A DNA stretch of 64,000 bases, from assembly GCF_030908405.1 (NCBI RefSeq), contig NZ_CP133089.1, forward strand, positions 186,001-250,000, read 5' to 3'. The stretch is from Aminobacterium sp. MB27-C1. Its GTDB lineage: Bacteria; Synergistota; Synergistia; Synergistales; Aminobacteriaceae. The notes beneath the pieces were generated by a model, which saw nothing but the letters and a program-made list of their open reading frames with translations, made no database searches and had not been told where the DNA came from. The position numbers and the translations under genes were made by a program. The stretch's first letter is position 1. Each line of letters starts with the position of its first letter. This document shows, piece after piece, positions 9,469 through 16,822 of this stretch.

Positions 9469-10506
9469 CTACTTACGAGAAACTCCTGATCCCTCATAAA
9501 CACGATCCATTATTTCTTTACCTACAAGTTCTTCCATTTCAGGCCAAACTTTTTCTCTTATCGCAGTAGCACATGTATCTAATTCTTCCGGCGTTAACAT
9601 AACGATTTCCCAGCCGTATTCGTTTTTTAGCTTTTGACGGTATTCTTCGTCTTCTTTAGCTACGTTTTCCCAACGAATAACAGACTCTTCATTGGCCGCT
9701 TGTTGTAAAATTTCCTGTTCTTCGGGAGTTAATTTATTCCATACATCCATATTGATGGCTACCCACCACGATTCAAAGTAATCGTTGTACTGAATCCATA
9801 CTTTATTGACGTCTTTGAACTGCCAGGCCTGGAAGGGAGGTCCTCCCATCTGCCCATCTGCTATTCCTGTCTGAATAGCACTATAAGCTTCTGCATAGGG
9901 TATGGGGGTAGGAATATATCCTAAAGCTTCATATGTTGCCTCGCAGGGTTTTATTGGCATTACTCTGACTTTCATGCCTTTGCTTTCTGATGGATCTGCA
10001 TAATTTGCAGGTTTTGTTTTCAGAGATACACCAGACATCCCTATAGGCATGACGGCTAGAGCTTTTATGTTATGTTCTGCCCAGAGGTCTTTAATAATGT
10101 CGAAAGCCCATCCATCTGGTCCATATACTTTCTTTGCTTCTTCAATGTCTTTGACGATGTATGGGAAGTAGTATGCAAGATTGAGTTTGGGATCGAAGTT
10201 AGCATTGGCTTGGGCCATGTTGAGTTCTATTGTTCCCCGCATGAGCATTTCAAAAGTTTCTGTCCAATCTCCGAGAACGCCGCCAGAAAAAACATCAATT
10301 TGAATCTGGCCATTTGTCCTTTCTGAAACCTTTCTTGCAAATTCTTTTGCGCGAATGTCAAAATCACTGTCTACTGGGTGAACCTGGGCCATGCGCCAAC
10401 GATATTTAGGTTTGGCTGCTTCAGCTTGTTGCGTGTAAACTGTAAAGATAGTGGCAACGACAAATAGTAAAACGAAAAGAAGACACCAACGTTTCCTGTG
10501 GGCCAT
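9469..10506 (-). CDS. TRAP transporter solute-binding protein (DctP family), system 1
   Basis: 345 residues with an N-terminal signal peptide (~1-30, ending 'TQQAEAAKPKYRW'). DctP-type features: 'MKVRVMPI' holds the carboxylate-binding Arg, and the hinge block 'YAEAYSAIQTGIADGQ' is present. The usual 'DGQENP' is replaced by 'DGQMGGPPF', so the ligand pocket differs from the other three systems in this window. It delivers an organic acid or amino-acid-like ligand to the DctQM permease encoded upstream. RBS GGAGGTG. The last TRAP gene in the order Q-M-P, followed by a hairpin. Confidence 0.88.
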   Translation of the reverse strand: MAHRKRWCLLFVLLFVVATIFTVYTQQAEAAKPKYRWRMAQVHPVDSDFDIRAKEFARKVSERTNGQIQIDVFSGGVLGDWTETFEMLMRGTIELNMAQANANFDPKLNLAYYFPYIVKDIEEAKKVYGPDGWAFDIIKDLWAEHNIKALAVMPIGMSGVSLKTKPANYADPSESKGMKVRVMPIKPCEATYEALGYIPTPIPYAEAYSAIQTGIADGQMGGPPFQAWQFKDVNKVWIQYNDYFESWWVAINMDVWNKLTPEEQEILQQAANEESVIRWENVAKEDEEYRQKLKNEYGWEIVMLTPEELDTCATAIREKVWPEMEELVGKEIMDRVYEGSGVSRK

Positions 10507-10599
10507 AATCGCACCTCCGTTTCATCTTGTGAAATTGCCTATTGGTTACGAGCCGCGTTAGAATCTTTTTATGCCCTATACAGAGAGCAACCACCTCCT

Positions 10600-11901
10600 T
10601 TATTTAATTCCCATAATTAATTTAGGCAGGAACATAGAGAGTTCGGGAAAATATGTTGTAAGGAGAACGATGGGTACAGATCCGAAGATCATGAAAATGA
10701 GAGCTGGCTTAATATATTCATCGATGTTGACTCCTCCTATACGACCGCCAAGATAAAGGATGGGAGCTGTTGGAGGCGTAACGTTCCCCAGCCCGAGGTT
10801 GGTTCCCAGTATTGCTGCAAAGTGTATAGGATGGACCCCGATTTTCAGCATGAGAGGCATGAGAAGGGGAGCGACGAGCATTGTTCCGCTCAAATCGTCC
10901 ATAAGCATTCCTATGATGATGAGGAAAATATTGACCATGAACAAAATAACGTATTTATTATCAGAAACACCGAGAAGAAAGTCTGCAATGAGCATGGGGA
11001 CACGTTGCATTGTATAGAGGCGTCCAAGTATGGTGACGAAGAAGAGCATAAGAATAATAACGCCGCTCGTAGTTGCAGAGGAATGGAGGGCATCACTTAA
11101 GATGTTTTTGTTAAGTTCCCTATGGATAAAGAACCCAACGATGATGGCATAAAGAACGGCAACTGCTGCAGATTCGGTAGGTGTTGTAATGCCGCCATAT
11201 ATACCTCCCAATATAATGAAAGGCATGAGTAAACTCCAGAATCCACGTTTCGTTGCTATGAAAATTTCCTGATTGCGTTCTTTTCGTGGAACCTTACCTT
11301 TAACTTGCAGATTGGGAAATTTCTTACACATGAAATAGTTGATAATACAGAAAAGGGTCATGGTGAGGATACCCGGAACCACTGTTGATAAGAAGCAAGC
11401 AGCTACTGATTGTTGAGTAACCCAGCCATAAAGAATCATGGGGACACTCGGTGGTATAAGTTGCCCAAGAACGGCAGAACAACTGACCATGGCTGTGCTG
11501 TATTGTCTTGGATAGCCTAATTCTTCTAATCGCGGAATCATTATTGTTCCAATACAGGCGACAGCGGAGGATGCTGTTCCGGAAATGGCTCCAAATATTG
11601 CACAAGCTACGATTGTAGCGGCTCCCATTCCACCTCTGATACGCCCAAGCATTGAATTGGCAAAGTTAGTTAACCTTTCGGCTATTCCAGCAGATCCCAT
11701 GAGGGCTCCGGCCATTATGAAAAAGGGAATGGAGAGTAACGTTAGCGAATTAAGACCTCTGAATCCCACTGTCATTAAAAAGGAGAAATCGGGGAAAAAG
11801 ACAAGCCCCATATAAAGAGCTGCAGCCATAAAACAGAAGGGAACAGGAATACCAATAATGATCGTTACTATAAGAATAAGCAGGTCTATTATGATGTGCA
11901 T
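10600..11901 (-). CDS. TRAP transporter large permease (DctM family), system 1
   Basis: 433 residues, hydrophobic throughout with the ~12 helices of DctM. Family signatures: 'LLSIPFFIMAGALMG', 'GAISGTASSAVACIGTIMIP', 'GQLIPPSVPMILYG' and 'NLGLGNVTPPTAPILYLGGRI'. Uses the Na+ gradient to move the DctP-bound solute. Its start overlaps the dctQ stop (TAATG). A 93-bp gap separates it from dctP. Confidence 0.9.
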   Translation of the reverse strand: MHIIIDLLILIVTIIIGIPVPFCFMAAALYMGLVFFPDFSFLMTVGFRGLNSLTLLSIPFFIMAGALMGSAGIAERLTNFANSMLGRIRGGMGAATIVACAIFGAISGTASSAVACIGTIMIPRLEELGYPRQYSTAMVSCSAVLGQLIPPSVPMILYGWVTQQSVAACFLSTVVPGILTMTLFCIINYFMCKKFPNLQVKGKVPRKERNQEIFIATKRGFWSLLMPFIILGGIYGGITTPTESAAVAVLYAIIVGFFIHRELNKNILSDALHSSATTSGVIILMLFFVTILGRLYTMQRVPMLIADFLLGVSDNKYVILFMVNIFLIIIGMLMDDLSGTMLVAPLLMPLMLKIGVHPIHFAAILGTNLGLGNVTPPTAPILYLGGRIGGVNIDEYIKPALIFMIFGSVPIVLLTTYFPELSMFLPKLIMGIK

Positions 11902-12503
11902 TAGTATGTTTCCTCCTTTTCACAGAAATTACTGTCAAGGTTGTTTTCCATAGCAATTTCTTTTTTAAAGGCCTGCCAGTCATAATTTTCGTTAGGGAGA
12001 CATAGCGGGGGCTTTCCTAATGCACGGCGCGCGAAATCGATGGTTATGATTAAAAAATAAAAACTCATGAGCGATGCGCTGATCAAAAGACTTGCTTGTG
12101 CAAAAATCATGGGAATCATTAAGGCAGGAGAGCGTTCCCAGCTTTTAAAAGACCATGAAACATAGTTCCATGCCCAAGATGTCATGATAAATGCGAGAAT
12201 AGTGACGAGAGTGGATGTAAAAGTTTTGGCCCAGGCAAAAGCGCGAGAATTTTTAATGAGAACGTGAAGCAAATCAGCTTGAATATGGCTTCTTTCTCTT
12301 GAACCATTAGCGGCCCCAGTCATATACATCCAGAAGCCGACCAAACAGGCAAGCTCTTCAATTCCCATAATTGGCAGTTTAAAAATATAACGCAATAGAA
12401 CTTGTGTAATGACGAGGCCGACGAGAACAAGAGATGTTAAAACCATAATGTAACGTTGTATTTTCCCCAAAATAAACCAAATAAAATAAAATACCCCTCT
12501 CAT
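11901..12503 (-). CDS. TRAP transporter small permease (DctQ family), system 1
   Basis: 200 residues with four hydrophobic segments and the DctQ-type region 'MGIEELACLVGFWMYMTGAANGSRERSHIQADLL' (the acidic/aromatic stretch between helices 2 and 3). It is somewhat longer than the usual ~160-180 aa because of a C-terminal hydrophilic tail (~40 aa). Follows the IclR gene by 20 bp, so regulator and transporter are co-transcribed. Confidence 0.85.
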   Translation of the reverse strand: MRGVFYFIWFILGKIQRYIMVLTSLVLVGLVITQVLLRYIFKLPIMGIEELACLVGFWMYMTGAANGSRERSHIQADLLHVLIKNSRAFAWAKTFTSTLVTILAFIMTSWAWNYVSWSFKSWERSPALMIPMIFAQASLLISASLMSFYFLIITIDFARRALGKPPLCLPNENYDWQAFKKEIAMENNLDSNFCEKEETY

Positions 12504-12522
12504 TTCTTTCCCACGCCTCCTT

Positions 12523-13317
12523 TTAAAAAATAAGATTGTCTCCCATATAGCTCAGGTCGAGAGATAAGGACCGGGCGGCAGTACAAATTAAATGGGCAAA
12601 TCGTTGTTCTTCTTCAGGGTTATTTACATATCGAGCACGTGGATATGCAATACTTATAGAGGCAATAACTTCTCCTCCTGCATTTATTATTGGAGCAGCA
12701 ACACACGCTAAGCCCTCTTCATATTCGCAGTTGTCATAGGCGTAACCACGTTTCTTTGTTTCGTCGAGGTCTTTTTTAAATAATTTTTGAGAAGTGATTG
12801 TCGTGGGAGTAAAACGAACGAATTCAGCGTTTACAAGCAGTTTTTCTTGTTTTTCTTTAGACATAAAAGCCAGAATAGCTTTTCCTAGCCCCGTGCAATA
12901 GGCAGGTATTCTCTTGCTTGAACCATACCCTACTCTGATGGCATCGGGGCTTTCAATTTTATCTATGTATATTAAGTGCATTCCAGATAAAACAGCCAGG
13001 TTTATGGTTTCTTTTGTTTCGCAGGCTAAATGTTTCAAATATGGTTGTGCCATTCGTCGCACTCCTAACCGTTCGACTTCTCTGTTCCCCATTTCAAAAA
13101 GTTTTAATGTGTTAACATAGCCAGCATTACGAGATATTTTTTGTGTATAGCCAAGTTCAGTAAGAGTGTTTAGTAGTCTGGATATAGTGCTTTTATTGAA
13201 GTGAAGAGTGGAGTGAATCTGAGAGATGGTTAAAGAGCCCTTTTGATTTAGTAGCTCTAAAATCTGAAAAGCTTTGATGACAGAAAATACAGATTGATTT
13301 CTTTTTTCCTTTGTCAA
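12523..13317 (-). CDS. IclR-family transcriptional regulator
   Basis: 264 residues: N-terminal winged HTH (~10-75, 'LTISQIHSTLHFNKSTISRLLNTL') and C-terminal IclR effector domain (~85-260, including 'GSSKRIPAYCTGLGKAILA' and 'GLACVAAPI'). A TTG start at 13317 is chosen because GGGGGTG lies 5 nt upstream; the further upstream ATG (13341) would leave the RBS inside the gene. Heads the operon TRAP-PLP enzyme-ortAB and is its likely ligand-responsive regulator. Inverted repeats in the divergent promoter region are candidate operators. Confidence 0.85.
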   Translation of the reverse strand: MTKEKRNQSVFSVIKAFQILELLNQKGSLTISQIHSTLHFNKSTISRLLNTLTELGYTQKISRNAGYVNTLKLFEMGNREVERLGVRRMAQPYLKHLACETKETINLAVLSGMHLIYIDKIESPDAIRVGYGSSKRIPAYCTGLGKAILAFMSKEKQEKLLVNAEFVRFTPTTITSQKLFKKDLDETKKRGYAYDNCEYEEGLACVAAPIINAGGEVIASISIAYPRARYVNNPEEEQRFAHLICTAARSLSLDLSYMGDNLIF

Positions 13318-13344
13318 TGATTCACCCCCTTTGATATGCAAAAA

Positions 13345-13440
13345 AGAATTTTGCCATAGTAAACAAAATTCTGTATTGTAGAGATACTATATTATGCAGA
13401 TAATTGTGTCAATATAAATATTTGTAAAATTCTGCATAAT
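13345..13440. promoter_or_regulatory. candidate IclR operator region: two inverted repeats
   Basis: In the 168-bp gap between iclR and the divergent phosphoesterase gene there are two clean inverted repeats: AGAATTTTG (13345-13353) with CAAAATTCT (13364-13372), and ATTATGCAGA (13391-13400) with TCTGCATAAT (13431-13440). A further AAAATTCTGCA overlaps the last arm. Autoregulation by the adjacent IclR protein is the simplest reading (inference). Confidence 0.5.
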
Positions 13441-13485
13441 CTCGAGGGCCCATATGTTTTTTGAGTTCCTTTGGGGAGGAGTTCT

Positions 13486-14625
13486 ATGATTCGTCTGTGG
13501 CTAGTTGTTGCTCTTTATTTAAGCATTTATGGAGGAATGACCTGGGTTACCCTTTCTTCACTCATTCGTGCTTTTCGTATTCGTGGTTTCGGTTTAATTT
13601 CAGCAAGCTTCTTATGGGGAGTGCTTATGGTTTTGTCTCCTTTATTTCTCAGAATATGGGAGGGAGAAGGATACAGTGAGATTCGTCATTGGCTTGCTCT
13701 CATTAGTTATGTGTGGATGGGATTTGTCTTTTTTGCCTTCTGTATTTTCCTCTTTTTTTCTGTGCTGCGATTTATTTTTTGGATATTAGGAATAAATCTT
13801 AGTGATTTTGCAGGTAGATTCATTTCTTGCATGGTGATATTGATAGCTTTTGTTTGCAGTCTTTTTGCGTATAGACAGGCCCTCACTATTCATCCTCTGC
13901 ATATGGAAATGGAAACATGGAAATTGCCCTCTGAATGGCCGGTTCTTCGTATTGTCCACATTTCTGATATTCATCTTGGCCTTCTTGTTCGTGAAGAACA
14001 GTTGCTTAAAATTGTTGAAGTTATTGAGGAAGCCAATCCTGATCTTGTGGTTTGCACAGGCGATTTTGTAGACGGCATAATGAATGGACGAGAGAAAGAA
14101 GTTGAACTTTTTAGTCGTCTGACACCCCCTCTTGGGAAATATGCGGTAACAGGAAATCACGAAGTTTACGCTGGGCTTGACCAGGCAATATCTTTTATTG
14201 AGGCGTGTGGTTTTCGTATGCTTCGAAATCAAGCGGTAGATGTAGGGCCCGTCATTTTAGCAGGTATTGATGATCCTGACATAAAAATGGTTGAAGAGAT
14301 TCTTCCTTTTTCTGAAAGGGATATTCTTTCTGCTCTTCCTTTCGATCGCTTTCGTCTGTTTTTAAAACATCGACCGGTTATTATGCAAGAAACGATGCAT
14401 CTTTATGATATGCAGCTGTCTGGTCATGTGCATGGAGGGCAAATATGGCCTTTCACACTCATTACGAGAATAGTTTATCCTATGCATGCGGGATTTCATT
14501 CTTTGCCTGGAGGGGGCTCCCTTTGGGTTTCCAGTGGTTCAGGAACATGGGGACCTCCAATGCGTTTTTTGACATCGTCTGAAGTTGCCATTATTGATAT
14601 TTTTCGAAAGAAAGACAAAAAATAA
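13486..14625 (+). CDS. membrane-anchored metallophosphoesterase (YaeI/YkuE-like)
   Basis: 379 residues: four hydrophobic segments in the first ~140 residues, then a calcineurin-like phosphoesterase domain. Metal-ligand motifs appear in order: 'ISDIHLG' (DxH), 'VVCTGDFVDG' (GDxxD), 'VTGNHEVY' (GNHE), 'KHRP' and 'LSGHVHGGQ' (GHxH). Related proteins cleave UDP-2,3-diacylglucosamine-like or other phosphodiester lipids, or are of unknown substrate. The ATG at 13486 follows GGGGAGG; the upstream TTG in the track frame is itself inside that RBS. Monocistronic. Confidence 0.87.
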   Translation: MIRLWLVVALYLSIYGGMTWVTLSSLIRAFRIRGFGLISASFLWGVLMVLSPLFLRIWEGEGYSEIRHWLALISYVWMGFVFFAFCIFLFFSVLRFIFWILGINLSDFAGRFISCMVILIAFVCSLFAYRQALTIHPLHMEMETWKLPSEWPVLRIVHISDIHLGLLVREEQLLKIVEVIEEANPDLVVCTGDFVDGIMNGREKEVELFSRLTPPLGKYAVTGNHEVYAGLDQAISFIEACGFRMLRNQAVDVGPVILAGIDDPDIKMVEEILPFSERDILSALPFDRFRLFLKHRPVIMQETMHLYDMQLSGHVHGGQIWPFTLITRIVYPMHAGFHSLPGGGSLWVSSGSGTWGPPMRFLTSSEVAIIDIFRKKDKK

Positions 14626-14626
14626 T

Positions 14627-14653
14627 CAGAGGCCCTTGGGGGGTGGGCCTCTG
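14627..14653 (+). terminator. stem-loop at end of phosphoesterase gene
   Basis: CAGAGGCCC / GGGCCTCTG, 9-bp stem just after the stop codon. It is followed by CAAAAAA rather than a T-run, so termination is likely but not certain. The remaining ~220 bp to the racemase gene contain a TATAAT at ~14829 and a short AGGAGG with no convincing ORF behind it. Confidence 0.5.
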
Positions 14654-14875
14654 CAAAAAAGGGAGATTTATTAACTTATAGGGCACACACAACAGGAGGA
14701 TTAAAACTATTGTGTTACTGTGCGACTATATATTACACTGACAGCACCAAAGTACATCCGTTACTTTTACGGTAGTTTCTCTCAGCTAAACTACGTATTT
14801 ATGGGTTTTGTTCGTGGTTTTCGCAGGTATAATATCCAAAGTTGCTACAAACTTGAAAGATAAGGACGTGACCAA

Positions 14876-15580
14876 ATGAGTTCTTCAAAGAAACCTTCTA
14901 AAGTTCTTGGAATCCTTGGCGGGATGGGGCCAGCGGCAACAGCAGAATTCTTGAGGCTTCTTGCAGTTAAAGCACCAGCTGCATGCGACCAGGAACACCC
15001 TAAATTATATGTGCTTTCAAATCCTCAAATTCCTGATCGCAGTAGTGCCATTCTTGGGAAGGGGGAAGATCCTACTCCAGTATTGAAAGAAGGATTACGT
15101 ACCTTAGCTGATTGGGGATCTGATATATTAGCTGTTCCATGTAATACGGCTCATTATTTTATTGACAGATTTCGTCAAGAGTTACCTGTTCCCTTAATAC
15201 ATATAATTGAGGCAACTGTTGGATTGGCAGCAGAAAAAAGTCCTGAAGGAGCCTGGCTTTTGGCAACTAGTGGAACAAAGCAGAGTGGGATGTACGAGCG
15301 ATATGCTGAGAAAGTTGGTTATCCGTTTCTATTTCCAACAGATGAAGATCAGGCAAAAGTTCAGGAGAGTATTGTTTTGGTAAAGGCGAATCGTTTAAGA
15401 GAAGCCGGTACGTTATTGCAAGGAGTTGTAGAGAAGCTGTGGAAGGAGCGAGAGGTTCCTATTGTTGCAGCGTGTACTGAGTTGCCTTTGGCTTACGATG
15501 CTTCCGATTTACCAGAAGAAGGTATGGTTTCGAGTTTGGGAGCGCTTACTGAAGCGTGTTTGAGATGCCTTTATAAATAG
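14876..15580 (+). CDS. aspartate/glutamate racemase family protein
   Basis: 234 residues with the cofactor-independent Asp/Glu racemase fold. The nucleotide/phosphate-like loop 'GILGGMGPAATAEFL' opens the protein, and both catalytic cysteines are present in 'VPCNTAHYF' and 'AACTELPLAY'. Such enzymes interconvert L- and D-aspartate (or glutamate) by two-base proton transfer in the cytoplasm. Start ATG follows a weak purine stretch. Located alone between the phosphoesterase and the folate riboswitch. Hydantoin racemase or a broad-specificity amino-acid racemase are alternatives. Confidence 0.85.
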   Translation: MSSSKKPSKVLGILGGMGPAATAEFLRLLAVKAPAACDQEHPKLYVLSNPQIPDRSSAILGKGEDPTPVLKEGLRTLADWGSDILAVPCNTAHYFIDRFRQELPVPLIHIIEATVGLAAEKSPEGAWLLATSGTKQSGMYERYAEKVGYPFLFPTDEDQAKVQESIVLVKANRLREAGTLLQGVVEKLWKEREVPIVAACTELPLAYDASDLPEEGMVSSLGALTEACLRCLYK

Positions 15581-15614
15581 AACTGATGCTATAATATGCT
15601 GAACAAGAAAATAA

Positions 15615-15712
15615 GGCAGAGTAGGGGCTTTGCGTGAAGTGCTTAAGGATGGGACGTTGCCTTGAGACGAAAAGTTCAAAAGAACTTGCGGTGAAGCTCC
15701 GCGTTCGCTGTC
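15615..15712 (+). promoter_or_regulatory. tetrahydrofolate (THF-I) riboswitch
   Basis: The sequence fits the THF-I aptamer. P1 pairs GGCAG (15615-15619) with CTGTC (15708-15712). The conserved AGTAG follows. P2 pairs GGGGCTTTGC with GCGGTGAAGCTCC. P3 pairs CTTAAGG with CCTTGAG, and the conserved GGGACGTTG and GCGGTGAAG segments are in place. It lies upstream of a folate-type ECF S component, the usual THF-riboswitch target. Recognised by comparison with the known consensus from memory, not by a covariance search. Confidence 0.88.
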
Positions 15713-15735
15713 ACGTCGATAGCAGAAAATAAAAT

Positions 15736-15780
15736 CTCCTATGATGTGGCAGAACTGCCCATATCGTAGGAGGTTTTTTT
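15736..15780 (+). terminator. riboswitch expression platform: terminator hairpin that also contains the RBS
   Basis: A long stem (CTCCTATGATGTGGCAG, 15736-15752, with CTGCCCATATCGTAGGAG, 15755-15772, wobbles included) is followed by seven T and then the ATG of the S-component gene. The Shine-Dalgarno TAGGAGG is inside the 3' arm, so the hairpin can block both elongation and ribosome binding. Confidence 0.8.
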
Positions 15781-16308
15781 ATGCAAAAGAGTCGTTTTTC
15801 TGTGCAGGAAATTGTCTGTTTTTCCCTTCTTATCGCCTTGAATATTGTATTGACGCGAATGGCAAGCATACGAATTCCAATTGCTGGCATCGAAACAATT
15901 CGTATAGGTTTTGGCGCTGTACCTGTTATTTTGGCAGGTTACTATTTTGGTGCGAAATCGGGAGGGGTAGTAGGTGCCGTTGGAGATTTTGTCGGATTCT
16001 GGATCAATCCCATGGGAGCCTACATGCCTCATTTCACTCTGACAGCTGCTTTGACGGGGATTATTCCAGCTCTTATTTTAAAGATTTTTAAAAGTAGAGG
16101 GCAGTATCATTTCTGGCAATTGCTAATTGCTATAGGAATTGGACAGTTTATAACGTCTGTTCTTCTCGTTCCATATTTTTTACACATGCTTTACGGAATA
16201 CCCTTTCTGACGACGATTCCAGCTCAAATACAGGCACAAGTAATTCAAGTACCTCTTTATGCCATGTTCGTTAGAGGGATCGCGAAACGTCTTACTCTTG
16301 CCTTCTAA
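15781..16308 (+). CDS. folT: ECF transporter S component, folate type
   Basis: 175 residues with six hydrophobic segments, the size of ECF S components. 'IPIAGIETIRIGFGAVPVILAGYYFGA' followed by 'GAVGDFVGF' and 'GAYMPHFTLTAALTGIIPALI' is the FolT-like pattern. The S component binds the vitamin in the membrane and needs the shared EcfA/A'/T module, which is not encoded here. The upstream THF riboswitch independently supports folate as the substrate. Confidence 0.87.
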   Translation: MQKSRFSVQEIVCFSLLIALNIVLTRMASIRIPIAGIETIRIGFGAVPVILAGYYFGAKSGGVVGAVGDFVGFWINPMGAYMPHFTLTAALTGIIPALILKIFKSRGQYHFWQLLIAIGIGQFITSVLLVPYFLHMLYGIPFLTTIPAQIQAQVIQVPLYAMFVRGIAKRLTLAF

Positions 16309-16322
16309 AGCGTGTACAAACC

Positions 16323-16365
16323 AAAGTGGTCAGAAGATTAGATATTAAAAACTGACCACTTTTTT
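16323..16365 (+). terminator. Rho-independent terminator of folT
   Basis: Stem AAAGTGGTCAG / CTGACCACTTT, 18-nt loop, followed by TTTTTT. Confidence 0.85.
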
Positions 16366-16375
16366 CTGCAATGAT

Positions 16376-16403
16376 TTGACAAAACGGAGATCCACTTTAT
16401 AAT
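16376..16403 (+). promoter_or_regulatory. consensus sigma-70-type promoter
   Basis: TTGACA (16376-16381), 16-bp spacer, TATAAT (16398-16403). It drives a ~410-nt leader that contains the micro-ORF at 16475 before the ABC binding-protein gene at 16823. Confidence 0.8.
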
Positions 16404-16474
16404 CCTCTTATTAATAAATTTAAACTCTTAAAATATATAAAAATAAATTCACATCTGAAAGAGAGGTCTTCCCA

Positions 16475-16642
16475 ATGAGGCACAATGATATAGCGGGTTG
16501 CAATGTGTTCCTCCAAAGAAATGAAATACAGTTTCTCGAACGTTTATCCTTTTCAGGTATTACCCTTTCATCAGGTACCACTTCATCAAGTATTTCTTCA
16601 TGCACGTGCACATCAACATCAACATCAACAATAACTAGATAG
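16475..16642 (+). CDS. micro-ORF, 55 aa, Ser/Thr/Cys-rich C-terminus (leader peptide or RiPP-like precursor; function unknown)
   Basis: ATG preceded by GAAAGAGAGG and a consensus promoter. The first ~27 residues are ordinary (MRHNDIAGCNVFLQRNEIQF...). From residue 28 the sequence is almost only Ser, Thr, Gly, Cys and Ile, ending 'SSCTCTSTSTSTITR'. The end is encoded partly by an (ATCAAC)n-like repeat. Position between promoter and an amino-acid-type ABC operon fits a leader peptide, like the Thr-rich thrL peptide, but no terminator hairpin with a T-run follows. The tail also resembles cores of Ser/Thr/Cys-modified peptides, but no modification enzyme is in the window. An antisense frame (16420-16611) also exists and is less well supported. 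Confidence 0.4.
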   Translation: MRHNDIAGCNVFLQRNEIQFLERLSFSGITLSSGTTSSSISSCTCTSTSTSTITR

Positions 16643-16822
16643 TTTCCCCCTTAATCAATTTATTTAGCATTTATCTTTTTCAACAGTTGCATTTATTGTA
16701 ATTCAATTTAATAGAAGCTTTCGTATTTTGTGCAGAAGCTTGTTCCATAGAGCTTTATACTCCCTGTTTTTATGAGAGGGTGTGTATCGTTGTATATATT
16801 ATTTTATGGAGGTGCTTTGTCT

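Noticed and set aside
13786-14232. 148-codon minus-strand frame
   Set aside because: Antisense to the metallophosphoesterase catalytic domain; no RBS and no recognisable domain.
14690-14790. Possible TTG-initiated 22-codon peptide behind an AGGAGG before the racemase gene
   Set aside because: The RBS is good but the start is weak, the peptide has no informative composition, and no attenuator hairpin follows; could be chance.
16420-16611. 63-codon minus-strand frame with GTG start and an Asp-Val repeat upstream
   Set aside because: It overlaps the plus-strand promoter and micro-ORF; no RBS or promoter was seen on the minus strand. The repeat explains the regular peptide in both directions.
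16640-16800. Attenuator terminator after the Ser/Thr/Cys-rich micro-ORF
   Set aside because: Only weak stems built from three AAGCTT/GAGCTT words and a short CCCT/AGGG stem were found, and none is followed by a T-run.
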